From Solirubrobacteraceae bacterium (GTDB lineage Bacteria > Actinomycetota > Thermoleophilia > Solirubrobacterales > Solirubrobacteraceae), in assembly GCA_025935735.1 (NCBI GenBank), contig JAICUS010000135.1:1-11781 (forward strand): 11,781 nt of DNA, given 5' to 3'. The notes under the pieces were generated by a model, which was not told the origin of the DNA, did no database searches, and worked only from the letters and a program-made list of their open reading frames with translations. Position numbers and translations under genes: made by a program. This document shows positions 1-10,345 of this stretch, piece after piece (the first letter of the stretch is position 1; each line of letters begins with the position of its first letter).

Positions 1-309
1 CGCGTGAAGGTGGTGAAGAACAAGGTCGCGCCGCCGTTCCGGCAGGCCGAGTTCGACGTGATGTTCGACGAGGGCATAAGCCACACCTCGCTGCTGGTAG
101 ACCTCGCGTCCGAGGCCAACATCATCCAGAAGTCGGGTGCCTGGTACTCCTACGGCGATCAGCGCATCGGCCAGGGCCGGGAGAACGCCAAGCTCTTCCT
201 CCGCGACAATCCGCCGCTCATGGCCGAGGTGGAGGGCAAGGTGAAGGAGCTGCTCGGCATGCACGCCGGCGTGGGCAGCGGCGCCGGGCCCACGGACGAG
301 GACGAGTGA
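1..309 (+). CDS. recA: RecA recombinase, C-terminal part (5' end outside window)
   Basis: The first codon of the window is already in frame, and 102 residues of the RecA C-terminus are visible. They match the family closely: the start RVKVVKNK, then [30 protein letters not shown] and a C-terminal helix before [17 protein letters not shown]. This covers the end of the ATPase core and the small C-terminal domain that helps regulate duplex DNA binding. RecA forms filaments on single-stranded DNA, drives strand exchange and triggers LexA-type self-cleavage. The protein ends in a short acidic, Gly-rich tail (PTDEDE), as is common in RecA. The Walker motifs and DNA-binding loops lie upstream of the window and cannot be checked. 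The stop TGA overlaps the recX start by four bases (GTGA), so the two are probably co-translated. Confidence 0.97.
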   Translation, partial: RVKVVKNKVAPPFRQAEFDVMFDEGISHTSLLVDLASEANIIQKSGAWYSYGDQRIGQGRENAKLFLRDNPPLMAEVEGKVKELLGMHAGVGSGAGPTDEDE

Positions 310-938
310 CCCAGCCCGTCCTCACGGCGCTCACGCCCGATCCGCGCCGCCCGGGCACCGTCCGGGTAGAGCTGGACGGCGCCCGGTTCGGCGCGGTGCC
401 GGACGAGGTGGTGCAGAGTGCCGGCCTGGCGGTCGGCTGCGCGCTGGACGACGAGCTGCACCAGCGGCTCGTCACCGCGGCCGACGCGGAGGGCGCGTTC
501 CGCACCGCGCTCCGGGCGCTGGAGCGGCGGCCCTTCGCGCGGGCCGATCTGGGCCGCCGTCTGGTCCGGAAGGGACATCCGCGGCCCGCGGTGGAGTCGG
601 CCATCGAGCGGGCCGCGGGCCTGGGGCTGCTCGACGATATCGCGTTCGCCCGCAACTACGTGCAGACCCGTGCGGCGCGCGGCCGGGGCCCCGCGCGGCT
701 CACGCGCGATCTGCTCGCCATGGGCGTGGAGCGGGCCACCATCGATCGGGCCCTGGCCGAGGAATGGCCCGAAGGCAGCGATCGGACGCAGGTGCCGCGC
801 ACGCTCGCGGTCAAGCGCGCCGCGCAGCTCGGCGATCTTCCCCGTCCGGTCAAGCGGCGGCGCGTGCTGGCCTATCTCGCGCGCCGTGGCTTCGCCGGGC
901 GCGACATCAGCGAGCTGGTGGCCCGCGTCGTCGGTTGA
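306..938 (+). CDS. recX: RecX regulatory protein
   Basis: RecX binds RecA filaments and limits or modulates their extension and activity in the cytoplasm. The 210-residue product has an N-terminal part (about 1-65, with [11 protein letters not shown] and [10 protein letters not shown]) like that of longer RecX proteins. The helical-repeat RecX domain follows: [19 protein letters not shown] (about 69-86), the hallmark [11 protein letters not shown] with LDD at 109-111, R122, and [16 protein letters not shown] (126-141). A last helical repeat (about 165-210) is Arg-rich. The chosen start is the GTG that overlaps the recA stop (GTGA). It has no separate ribosome binding site, consistent with coupling. 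Position directly after recA is the classic arrangement and supports the call. The reading frame is intact and the length fits the family. Confidence 0.93.
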   Translation: MTQPVLTALTPDPRRPGTVRVELDGARFGAVPDEVVQSAGLAVGCALDDELHQRLVTAADAEGAFRTALRALERRPFARADLGRRLVRKGHPRPAVESAIERAAGLGLLDDIAFARNYVQTRAARGRGPARLTRDLLAMGVERATIDRALAEEWPEGSDRTQVPRTLAVKRAAQLGDLPRPVKRRRVLAYLARRGFAGRDISELVARVVG

Positions 939-976
939 GTCCCGCGGCGGCCCTCGCCCCTAAGTACGGCCGTCCC

Positions 977-984
977 TATATTTT
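977..984 (+). promoter_or_regulatory. Promoter-like TATATTTT box for a leaderless alaS
   Basis: The 52-base recX-alaS gap contains TATATTTT, an AT-rich island in very GC-rich surroundings. It fits both a -10 box (TATATT at 977-982) and the Bacteroidota -7 consensus TAnnTTTG except for the last base. Transcription from it would start near 988-991, at the alaS ATG (991). Only six C residues lie between box and ATG, and there is no Shine-Dalgarno sequence. No convincing -35 or -33 element is seen at normal spacing. Promoter function is inferred. Confidence 0.55.
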
Positions 985-990
985 CCCCCC

Positions 991-3668
<2,678 letters not shown>

Positions 3669-3672
<4 letters not shown>

Positions 3673-3968
3673 CCGCCGAGGGCTGGCTCGAGCGTCGGAC
3701 GGCGCAGGCGCCGCCGGCGCTGCGCGCGCGGGTCTTCGAGTACGCCGCCTCGGCTCCGACGGGGCCGGTACCGGAGGCGCTCGCCGCGGCGGGCCGGGCC
3801 GCGCTCGCGCGTGTGCTCGATCACCCGGGCGACCGCTCGGTCGCGCTCGATCTGCTCGCGGCCGACGCGCTCGTCACGCTGGCGCTCCTCGCGCAGGCGG
3901 AGCAGGCTCCCGAGCAGCTTGGCGCCTTCGCCTCCACGCTGTTGCGGAACGATTCGCCCGGCACGTGA
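3669..3968 (+). CDS. Small protein of unknown function
   Basis: I do not recognise this 99-residue product. It starts with a GTG that overlaps the alaS stop (GTGA) and ends in a TGA that overlaps the GTG of the next gene, so it sits exactly between two coupled genes. That is good evidence that it is translated. The sequence is Ala/Leu/Arg-rich and predicted mostly helical: an N-terminal helix around WLERRTAQAPPALRARVFEY (6-25), a Pro/Gly linker (28-35), and two further helices, the second (about 58-80, ALDLLAADALVTLALLAQAEQ region) fairly hydrophobic but broken by Asp and Gln, so a soluble helical bundle is more likely than a membrane segment. No signal peptide, metal motif or catalytic motif is visible. 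It may be a lineage-specific partner of a neighbouring gene, but nothing in the sequence says which. Confidence 0.7.
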
Positions 3969-4726
3969 TCGATCTCCACTCTCATCTTCTGCCTGGCGTC
4001 GACGACGGCTCCCGCACCGTGGAGCAGTCGGTGCAGGTGCTGCGCGAGATGGCCCGCCGCGGCATCACCGACGTGTGTCTCACCCCGCATCTTCGGGCCA
4101 ACGAGACGGTGGACGCGCCGCCGCTCCGGCATGACGAAGCGTTCGTCTCGCTCCGGGCGGAAGCGCCCGACCTGCCGCGGCTGCACCGCGGGGCCGAGGT
4201 CATGCTGGACCGCCCGCTGCCGCTCGAGCGCGAGCGCATGGGCCGAATCACGCTGGGCGGCAGCCGCTACATCCTGGTGGAGTTTCCTCGGCTGGTGAGC
4301 ACCGAGGCGGTGACCAACGCCCTCACGCGCGTGCGCGACGCCGGCTTCGTACCCGTGCTGGCGCATCCCGAGCGGTACAGCGCGTGCTCCGTGGAATCGG
4401 TGTCGTACTGGCGCGGGCTCGGCACCAAGATGCAGGTGGACGCCACCACGCTGCACTCCACCCAGGCGCGCGGGCAGCGGGCCCGCCAGCTCGTGGGCGC
4501 GGGGCTGGCCGACATCCTCGCGGGCGACAACCACGGCGACGAGCGGTCCATCGCCGGGGGCGCCGATTTCCTGGTGGCGCTGGATGGCGACCAGCAGGCC
4601 GAGCTGCTCACGGTCCGGAACCCTGGCGCCATCCTGCGCGACGAGCCGCTGATCGACGTGCCGCCGCTCGAGATCCGGCGCACCTGGATGCAGCGCCTGC
4701 GGCGCCTGCTTGGCGGCAAGGCGTGA
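3965..4726 (+). CDS. PHP-family protein, CpsB/CapC (YwqE-type) tyrosine phosphatase
   Basis: A 253-residue metal-dependent phosphatase of the polymerase-and-histidinol-phosphatase fold. CpsB/CapC/YwqE relatives dephosphorylate the tyrosine kinases that control capsule or exopolysaccharide export. The metal-binding signature is complete: DLHSH (H5, H7) followed by LLPGVDDGS (D13, D14), LTPH (H42), RGAEVM (E78), PVLAHPERY (H134) and AGDNH (D188, H190). LVEFP at 105-109 is also typical. The usual SDAHN near the end reads GDNHG here, keeping the metal ligands. The GTG start overlaps the upstream stop by four bases and puts the first DLHSH at residues 3-7, as the family expects. No Wzc-like kinase or capsule gene is nearby, so the substrate is uncertain; another phosphoester is possible. 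No signal peptide is seen; it should be cytoplasmic. Confidence 0.85.
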   Translation: MIDLHSHLLPGVDDGSRTVEQSVQVLREMARRGITDVCLTPHLRANETVDAPPLRHDEAFVSLRAEAPDLPRLHRGAEVMLDRPLPLERERMGRITLGGSRYILVEFPRLVSTEAVTNALTRVRDAGFVPVLAHPERYSACSVESVSYWRGLGTKMQVDATTLHSTQARGQRARQLVGAGLADILAGDNHGDERSIAGGADFLVALDGDQQAELLTVRNPGAILRDEPLIDVPPLEIRRTWMQRLRRLLGGKA

Positions 4727-5298
4727 GCGCCGACCGGGTGGCCGCGGCGCTCGACACGCTGGCCGCTCTCGCCGGGGCTGCCCGGCCGCTGGCGCCGATG
4801 GTCGCCCGGGTGGCAGAGCGGTACACCGAGGCGCTTCGCGCGGGCGGCACCCTCTACTTCTGCGGCAACGGCGGCAGCGCGGCCGACGCCCAGCATCTCG
4901 CCGCCGAGTACGTGGTGCGCTACGCGGCCGACCGGCGCCCGCTCGCCGCCGCGGCGCTCACGACCGACACGTCCATCCTGACCGCCGCGGCCAATGACCT
5001 GGGCTTCGAGCGGGTGTTCGCCCGCCAGGTCGAGGCGCGGTGCGGTCCGCGGGACGTGCTCGTGCTCCACAGCACGAGCGGCCGGAGCGCCAACTTGCTC
5101 GCGGCCGCGCGCGCGGCCCGCGCGCGCGGGACGGCGACGGTGGCGTTCCTCGGCAGGGGCGGCGGGCCGCTCGCCGGAGAGGTGGATCTGGCGGTCGTGG
5201 TCCCCTCCGACGAGCCGGGCCCGATCCAGGTGCTGCACCTCGCCCTCGAACACGTCGTCGTCGAGCTGGTCGAGGCGGCGCTGCTCGCGGGCCCGTGA
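4723..5298 (+). CDS. gmhA: Sedoheptulose-7-phosphate isomerase
   Basis: A 191-residue SIS-domain protein. GmhA converts sedoheptulose 7-phosphate to D-glycero-D-manno-heptose 7-phosphate, the first step towards the ADP-heptose of LPS inner core, in the cytoplasm. Diagnostic motifs are FCGNGGSAADAQHLAAE (47-62), the phosphate-binding STSG (117-120), LTTDTS and NDLGFERVF. The zinc and catalytic residues H58, E62, Q169 and H177 correspond to E. coli H61, E65, Q172 and H180. DiaA, the related DnaA partner, lacks the E65 and H180 equivalents, so GmhA is the better call. The usual STSGN reads STSGR here. The start is the GTG overlapping the PHP gene's stop (GTGA); an in-frame ATG at 4384 would overlap the upstream gene by over 340 bases and is rejected. 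A heptose pathway implies an outer membrane with LPS. Confidence 0.88.
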   Translation: MSADRVAAALDTLAALAGAARPLAPMVARVAERYTEALRAGGTLYFCGNGGSAADAQHLAAEYVVRYAADRRPLAAAALTTDTSILTAAANDLGFERVFARQVEARCGPRDVLVLHSTSGRSANLLAAARAARARGTATVAFLGRGGGPLAGEVDLAVVVPSDEPGPIQVLHLALEHVVVELVEAALLAGP

Positions 5299-5305
5299 GC
5301 GCCTC

Positions 5306-6058
5306 GTGATCTCGCTCGAGGGACGCACCGCGCTGGTCACCGGCGGAAGCCGCGGAATCGGGCGGGCCGCCGCGCTCGCGTTGGCGCGCGCCGGCGCGGA
5401 CGTGGCGCTCACCTACCACGCGCGCGCGGCCGACGCCGACGCGGTGGTGCGCGAGATCAGCGGCCTGGGTCGGCGGGCCCTGGCCCTGGGCGGCGACCTC
5501 GCCGATCCCGGTGTATGCGCTGCGATGGCGGAGGAGGTGGGCCGGGCGTTCGGCCGGCTCGACTGCTTCGTGGCCAACGCCGGCATCTGGCCGGCCGAGG
5601 ACGTCGCCCTCACCGCGATGCCGCTCGAGCGGTGGCGGCGGACGCTGGCCGCGAACCTCGACGGCGTCTTCCTGAGCACCCGGGCTGCCCTGGGGCTCAT
5701 GGGCCCCGGCGGACGGGTGGTGATCGTCTCGAGCACCGCGGGCCAGCGCGGCGAGGCCTTCCACGCCGACTATGCCGCCACCAAGGGAGCGGTGATCGCA
5801 TTGACCAAGTCGCTCGCCATCGAGTGCGCGCCCGACATCCTGGTCAACTGCGTGGCGCCCGGCTGGGTCGACACCGAGATGTGCGACTCGGCATTCACGG
5901 GCGAGGGCCGCGCGCGAGTGCAGGCCACCATTCCGCTCCGGCGGATTCCGCCCCCCGAAGACATCGCCGGTCCGATCCTGTTCCTCTGCAGCGACCTCGC
6001 CCGCCACGTGACCGGCGAGGTGCTCAACGTGAACGGCGGGAGCGTGCTGTGCGGGTGA
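5306..6058 (+). CDS. Short-chain dehydrogenase/reductase, FabG-like
   Basis: A 250-residue classical SDR using NAD(H) or NADP(H). The cofactor-binding TGGSRGIG lies at 12-19, the NAG motif at 91-93 and the catalytic tetrad is intact: N117, S143 (VSSTAG), Y156 and K160 (YAATK). It ends with the typical TGEVLNVNGGS substrate/cofactor loop. FabG itself reduces 3-oxoacyl-ACP in fatty-acid synthesis, but many SDRs with this pattern act on other alcohols or ketones. No acyl-carrier or fatty-acid gene is adjacent, so I do not assign fabG. The start is the GTG at 5306, seven bases after the gmhA stop, giving the usual short lead before ISLEGRTALVTGG. There is no clear ribosome binding site; re-initiation from gmhA is likely. 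Confidence 0.9.
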   Translation: MISLEGRTALVTGGSRGIGRAAALALARAGADVALTYHARAADADAVVREISGLGRRALALGGDLADPGVCAAMAEEVGRAFGRLDCFVANAGIWPAEDVALTAMPLERWRRTLAANLDGVFLSTRAALGLMGPGGRVVIVSSTAGQRGEAFHADYAATKGAVIALTKSLAIECAPDILVNCVAPGWVDTEMCDSAFTGEGRARVQATIPLRRIPPPEDIAGPILFLCSDLARHVTGEVLNVNGGSVLCG

Positions 6059-6071
6059 GGCGGCGGGCCCG

Positions 6072-7022
6072 ATGATCCACCTCCTCTTCACCGGCGGCAC
6101 CATCTCGATGCAGCGCGACCCCGCCGCCGGCGGCAACGTGCCGGCGCACGGCGGCGAGGCGCTCGTCGGGCTCTCGGGCGGGCTCGACGACGTCGGCCCC
6201 TATCGCATCGAGAACTGGGCGAGGCTTCCGGCCTCGCATCTCGGCCCGGAGCGGCTGTGGGCGCTGCGGGAGCGCGTGAGGGAGATCGCGGAGGCGGGTG
6301 AGGTCCGAGGGATCGTCGTCACCCACGGCACCGACACCCTCGAGGAGACCGCGTACCTGCTGGCGCGCACGCTGCCGCCCGAGGTTCCGGTGGCGATCAC
6401 CGGCGCCATGCGCACCTCGTCAGACGAAGGCTGGGACGGGCCCCGCAACCTGATCGACGCCGCGCGGGTGGCGGCGAGCCCGGCCGGCGCGGGGCGCGGC
6501 GCGATGGTGGTGTTCCACGGCGAGATCCTCGCCGGAGAAACCGCGGTCAAGACGCACGCGACCGACCCGGCCGCCTTTTCCGCGCCCCACGCGGAGCCCG
6601 TCGGCGCCGTCGAGGAGGGGCGCGTCGTATTCCGCGGTCCGCCTGTGGCGCGGGCGCCGCTGCTGCAGCCGGACGGGCTCGGCGCGCGGGTCGCGCTGGT
6701 GCCGGTGGTCGTGGGCGACGACGGCACGCTGCTCGACCTGGCGCGCCCGGAATACGACGGCGTCGTGATCGAGGCGTTCGGCAGCGGCAACATGCCGCCC
6801 GGCGCCGTGCCGGCGGTGCGCCGCTGGCTCGAGGAGGGGAAGCCGGTCGTGCTCGCATCGCGCTGCGCGTACGGCGAGGTGACGCCGCTCTACGCCTTCG
6901 AGGGCGGCGGGGCGCGCACCGTGGCGCTCGGCGCGGTGCCGGCGGGGCCGCGCTCTTCCTCGCAGGCGCGCATGGAGCTCATGCTGGCGCTGTCCGCCGG
7001 CGTGGCTTACGGCGGGCGATGA
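6072..7022 (+). CDS. L-asparaginase family protein (cytoplasmic)
   Basis: A 316-residue asparaginase/glutaminase-family enzyme that should hydrolyse L-asparagine to aspartate and ammonia. The first active-site motif TGGTIS (nucleophile candidate T10) opens the protein, and HGTDTLEETAY supplies T87 and D88. TGAMR at 110-114, DGPRNL and the Lys of VKTHATD (K160) match the catalytic core. There is no signal peptide, so it should be cytoplasmic, unlike periplasmic AnsB. One oddity: where E. coli enzymes carry the flexible-loop Tyr (type I GYIP), this one reads GNVP (N22), with no Tyr in that loop. The enzyme may use another residue or belong to a subfamily without it; activity on asparagine is therefore likely but not certain. 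The gap from the SDR gene is 13 bases, with a weak GAGG (6057-6060) before the ATG. The stop overlaps cca (ATGA). Confidence 0.85.
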   Translation: MIHLLFTGGTISMQRDPAAGGNVPAHGGEALVGLSGGLDDVGPYRIENWARLPASHLGPERLWALRERVREIAEAGEVRGIVVTHGTDTLEETAYLLARTLPPEVPVAITGAMRTSSDEGWDGPRNLIDAARVAASPAGAGRGAMVVFHGEILAGETAVKTHATDPAAFSAPHAEPVGAVEEGRVVFRGPPVARAPLLQPDGLGARVALVPVVVGDDGTLLDLARPEYDGVVIEAFGSGNMPPGAVPAVRRWLEEGKPVVLASRCAYGEVTPLYAFEGGGARTVALGAVPAGPRSSSQARMELMLALSAGVAYGGR

Positions 7023-8212
7023 GCGCCGCGGGCGAGCTCGCCATTCCCGAGGAGGTCCTCGAGATCGCGCGCACGCTGGAGGACGCCGGGTTCGAGACCT
7101 GGTGCGTGGGCGGCGCGCTGCGCGACGCGCTGCTGGATCATCCGCACTCCGACTACGACCTCGCCACCGCCGCCACCCCGGCGCAGGTCACGGCGTTGTT
7201 CCGCCGGACCGCGCCGGTGGGCGAGAAGTACGGCACCGTCGGCGTGCTCGACCGGCACCGGCGGCTGCACGAAGTCACCACCTTCCGGCGTGACGTGGCG
7301 ACCGACGGCCGGCACGCGGTGGTGGCGTACGGCGTCTCGCTCGACGACGACCTCGCCCGCCGCGACTTCACCATCAACGCCATCGCCTACCATCCGCTCC
7401 GCCGCGTCTGGCACGACCGGTTCGACGGCCGAGGGGACCTCGCCCGCAAGCTGGTCCGCGCGGTCGGCGATCCCGCGGCCCGGTTCCGCGAGGACTACCT
7501 GCGCATTCTCCGCGCGATCCGCTTTGCCGCCCGCTTCGGGTTCGCGGTGGAGGACGAGACCTGGCGCGCGGCGGTGGCCGCGGCGCCCGGGCTGGCCCAG
7601 CTCTCCGCCGAGCGCGTGCGCGACGAGTGGTTCAAGGCGCTCCGCACCGCGCGGTCGGTCGCCGAGCTGGTGGGTCTCTGGGTCCGGGTGGGCGCCGCGG
7701 CGGAGTGGATCTCCGAGCTCGCGTCGGTGCCGGCGGACCTGCTCGCCCGCGCCGACGCGGCGCCCGCCGGCGCCCGCGACCCGGTGCTCCTCACGACCCT
7801 GCTCCTGGGCGACGCCGCGGCGCCCATGCTCCGCCGGCTCCGCGCGTCGAACGCCGAGATCGAGCGCGCCGCAGCGATGGCGCGCGGGCCGGCCCGCCCG
7901 GCCGGCGGCGACGAGCGCTCGGTACGCCGCTGGCTCGCGACGGCCGGCCGGGCCGCCGACGACCTGCTCGCGCTGGAGGCGCTCCGCACCGGCGGCGCGG
8001 CGTCGTGGGCGGAGCCGGCGGCGCGCATCCGCGAGCGCGGTGACCCCCTCGTGCGGGGCGACCTGGCCGTCAGCGGCCGGGACCTGCAGGCGATCGGGGC
8101 GTCGGGACCGAGAGTGGGCGAGCTCCTGGGCGCGCTGCTCGACCGCGTGCTCGACGAGCCGGCCCTCAACCAGCGCGACACGCTGCTCGCGCTCGCGCGG
8201 GAGATGGGGTGA
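7019..8212 (+). CDS. cca: tRNA nucleotidyltransferase (CCA-adding, class II)
   Basis: A 397-residue class II nucleotidyltransferase that builds or repairs the CCA end of tRNAs in the cytoplasm. The head domain shows GGALRD (31-36), the catalytic DYD at 45-47 and the TTFRRD stretch. The ribose/neck motif RRDFTINAIAY (114-124) follows. The base-selecting EDYLR (E158, D159, R162) leads into RILRAIRFAARF. Helical neck and body follow, including SAERVRDEW, and the typical tail GDLAVSGRDL...LNQRDTLLALARE closes the protein. It could instead be a CC-adding, A-adding or poly(A) enzyme of the same class, which motifs alone do not settle; I see no sign that the family's functions are split in this window. 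The ATG overlaps the asparaginase stop (ATGA) and the TGA overlaps the next GTG. There is no HD domain. Confidence 0.9.
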   Translation: MSAAGELAIPEEVLEIARTLEDAGFETWCVGGALRDALLDHPHSDYDLATAATPAQVTALFRRTAPVGEKYGTVGVLDRHRRLHEVTTFRRDVATDGRHAVVAYGVSLDDDLARRDFTINAIAYHPLRRVWHDRFDGRGDLARKLVRAVGDPAARFREDYLRILRAIRFAARFGFAVEDETWRAAVAAAPGLAQLSAERVRDEWFKALRTARSVAELVGLWVRVGAAAEWISELASVPADLLARADAAPAGARDPVLLTTLLLGDAAAPMLRRLRASNAEIERAAAMARGPARPAGGDERSVRRWLATAGRAADDLLALEALRTGGAASWAEPAARIRERGDPLVRGDLAVSGRDLQAIGASGPRVGELLGALLDRVLDEPALNQRDTLLALAREMG

Positions 8213-8940
8213 CGAGCGCGTCGCTCGCGTCGCTGGGATTCGCGCTGGCCGCCGCGCTCGGGAACGTGGCGGGCGCCATGGCGGTGGTGCGGGGCGAGCG
8301 CCGGAGCCTCCACGTCATCGACGCCTGCCTCGCGTTCGGCGCCGGCTTCATGCTCGCCGTGGCCACGCTCGGCATGCTGCCGGTGGTGCTGGGAGGCGCG
8401 CCCGAGGACGCGATCTTCGTCCTCGCGGGTTACCTCGCGGTGCACCTGGCCCAGCACGTATTGACGCCGCACTTCCACTTCGGCGAAGAGACCCACCGGG
8501 TGAGCGCCGGGGCCGGCGTCTCCGCCATGCTCGGCCTCACGCTGCACACGTTCTTCGACGGGGTGGCCATCGCGAGCGGGTTTCTGGTGTCCGGCCGGCT
8601 CGGCGTGCTGCTGTTCCTGGCCGTCCTGCTGCACAAGCTACCGGAGGGCGTCACGATCGCGAGCGTCATGGTGGCGGGAGGACAAAGCCGCCGCCGGGCG
8701 ATCGGCGCCGCCGCGGTGCTCGGCGCGGCCACCATTCTCGGCGTGCTGCTGACCGACCAGGTGGCGCCGCTCGCGCGGCACGGCCTCGCCATCTCGGCCG
8801 GGGTCACGCTGTACGTGGCCGCGTCCAACCTGGTGCCGGAGTTTCAGGGCAAGCGGGGCGGCCCCACCGCCGCGGCCTTCTTCGGCGGCGCGCTGGCGTA
8901 CTTCCTCGCCGAACGTCTGCTCGAGGCGTGGGCCGGATGA
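8209..8940 (+). CDS. ZIP-family divalent metal transporter
   Basis: A 243-residue, strongly hydrophobic inner-membrane protein with about seven or eight membrane segments. ZIP proteins import zinc, iron or manganese. The paired metal-site motifs are present: HTFFDGVAIASG (H113, D117) in the fourth segment and HKLPEGVTIA (H142, E146) in the fifth. LYVAASNLVPE (201-211) is the usual sixth-segment motif. A histidine-rich loop HFHFGEETH (88-96), typical of ZIP carriers, lies before the fourth segment. The metal specificity cannot be read from sequence. The GTG start overlaps the cca stop (GTGA), and the stop overlaps rarA (ATGA). Its place among genes for zinc- or metal-dependent enzymes (AlaRS editing site, GmhA, PHP phosphatase) may be meaningful or just operon packing. 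Confidence 0.9.
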   Translation: MTSASLASLGFALAAALGNVAGAMAVVRGERRSLHVIDACLAFGAGFMLAVATLGMLPVVLGGAPEDAIFVLAGYLAVHLAQHVLTPHFHFGEETHRVSAGAGVSAMLGLTLHTFFDGVAIASGFLVSGRLGVLLFLAVLLHKLPEGVTIASVMVAGGQSRRRAIGAAAVLGAATILGVLLTDQVAPLARHGLAISAGVTLYVAASNLVPEFQGKRGGPTAAAFFGGALAYFLAERLLEAWAG

Positions 8941-10343
8941 CTCCGCGAAAGCGCCCGGAGGCCGGCGCGTCGGAGTCGCTGTTCGCGGCCACCGCGCGCG
9001 AGGCGCAGCCCCTCGCCGCGCGCATGCGGCCCCGGACGCTCGACGAGTTCGTGGGGCAGGAGCACCTGCTCGCCGCGGGCAAGCCGCTTCGGGAAGCCAT
9101 CGAGCGGGGCGTGCCCGGGTCGATGATTTTCTGGGGGCCTCCGGGCAGCGGCAAGACCACGCTGGCGCACCTGGTGGCGAGCGCGTCGCAACGGGTGTTC
9201 GTCCCGTTCAGCGCGGTCACCGAGGGCGTGCCGCGGATCCGGGAGATCGTGACCGCCGCGCGCGGCCGGCTCGAGGCGGGTGGCGCGCAGACCATCATGT
9301 TCGTGGACGAGATCCACCGGCTCAACAAGGCGCAGCAGGACAGCCTGCTGCCTCCGTCCGAAGACGGCACCATCACCCTGATCGGCGCCACGACCGAGAA
9401 TCCCAGCTTCGAGATCAACGGCGCGCTCCTGTCGCGCACGCGCGTGTTCGTGCTCGAGCCGCTCACCGCCGACGACCTCGAGGACCTGCTCCGCCGCGCG
9501 CTCGCCGACGAGGAACGGGGGCTGGGCGGGCGCGGCATCACCGTGGACGAGGACGCGCTCCGGTCCATCGCCGTCGAGGCCGATGGCGACGCGCGCCGGG
9601 CGCTCACGGTGCTCGAGGCGGCCGTCGCGCACGTCGGAGACGGCGCTCGCGTCACCGTCGAGGTCGCGCGCGAGGCCATGCAGAAGCGATTCGCCCGCTA
9701 CGACAAGACCGGCGAGGAGCACTACAACCTGCTCTCCGCCTACCACAAGTCGCTCCGGGGAAGCGATCCGCAGGGTGCGCTCTACTGGATGGCGCGGATG
9801 ATCGACGGCGGAGAAGATCCGATGACGCTCTTCCGCCGGGCGATCGCGATGGCGGCGGAGGATATCGGGCTCGCCGATCCGAACGCCCTGGTCATGGCCG
9901 TGGCCGCGCGCGACGCGTTTCACATGCTGGGGCCGCCGGAGGGATACCTGCCGCTGGCGGAGATGACCATCTACCTCGCGACCGCACCCAAGTCCAACAG
10001 CGCCAAGGTCGCGCTGGGCGCGGCGATGGCGGCGGCGCGCGAGACGCCGGCCGCTCCGGTCCCGCTCCACATCCGGAACGCACCGACCGGACTCATGAAG
10101 GAGCTCGGCTACGGCAGGGGCTATCGCTACGCCCACGACTCGCCCGATGCCTACCTGCCGCAGGAATACCTGCCCGACGTGCTGCGTGGCACGACGCTCT
10201 ATCAGCCCGGCGCGTTCGGCTACGAGAAGAAGGTGGCGGAGCGGATCGCCTGGTGGGAGCGGAAGAAGGCGGAGGAGGCGGCTGGGGGCGAAAGCGGCCA
10301 GGGCGGAGAAGAGGCTGGCGAGGCGGGGGAGGGAGACGGGTGA
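8937..10343 (+). CDS. rarA: Replication-associated recombination protein RarA (MgsA/WRNIP1 family AAA ATPase)
   Basis: A 468-residue AAA+ ATPase related to clamp loaders that acts at stalled replication forks and single-stranded DNA ends with SSB. The order is: RMRPRTLDEFVGQEHLL (29-45), Walker A GPPGSGKTT (67-75), Walker B MFVDEIHR (121-128), sensor-1 GATTENPSF (150-158), the SRTR arginine region (166-169), and DGDARRAL. The C-terminal MgsA tetramerisation domain is complete (HYNLLSAYHKSLRGSDPQ, MIDGGEDP, RRAIAMAAEDIGLADP, PKSNSAKVALG, HLRN-like HIRNAPTGLMKELGYG, PDAYLPQEYLPD). The segment normally reading LLPHVEDG reads LLPPSEDG here (H to P, V to S). The last 25 residues are a Glu/Gly-rich low-complexity tail. 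The ATG overlaps the ZIP stop. The stop lies two bases before the inverted repeat. Confidence 0.95.
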   Translation: MTPRKRPEAGASESLFAATAREAQPLAARMRPRTLDEFVGQEHLLAAGKPLREAIERGVPGSMIFWGPPGSGKTTLAHLVASASQRVFVPFSAVTEGVPRIREIVTAARGRLEAGGAQTIMFVDEIHRLNKAQQDSLLPPSEDGTITLIGATTENPSFEINGALLSRTRVFVLEPLTADDLEDLLRRALADEERGLGGRGITVDEDALRSIAVEADGDARRALTVLEAAVAHVGDGARVTVEVAREAMQKRFARYDKTGEEHYNLLSAYHKSLRGSDPQGALYWMARMIDGGEDPMTLFRRAIAMAAEDIGLADPNALVMAVAARDAFHMLGPPEGYLPLAEMTIYLATAPKSNSAKVALGAAMAAARETPAAPVPLHIRNAPTGLMKELGYGRGYRYAHDSPDAYLPQEYLPDVLRGTTLYQPGAFGYEKKVAERIAWWERKKAEEAAGGESGQGGEEAGEAGEGDG

Positions 10344-10345
10344 CG

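Noticed and set aside
935..937. TTG as the -33 element partner of the TATATTTT box before alaS
   Set aside because: The distance to the box is 39 bases, well beyond the roughly 19-base spacing of Bacteroidota-type promoters.
4384..4722. N-terminal extension of gmhA from an in-frame ATG
   Set aside because: It would overlap the PHP gene almost halfway and has no homology to GmhA. The GTG at 4723 gives the family's length and places H58/E62 correctly.
7290..8936. Long plus-strand upstream extension of the rarA frame (would give about 1017 residues)
   Set aside because: It runs out of frame across cca and the ZIP gene with Arg/Ser/Pro-rich shadow sequence. RarA homology begins after the ATG at 8937, which overlaps the ZIP stop.
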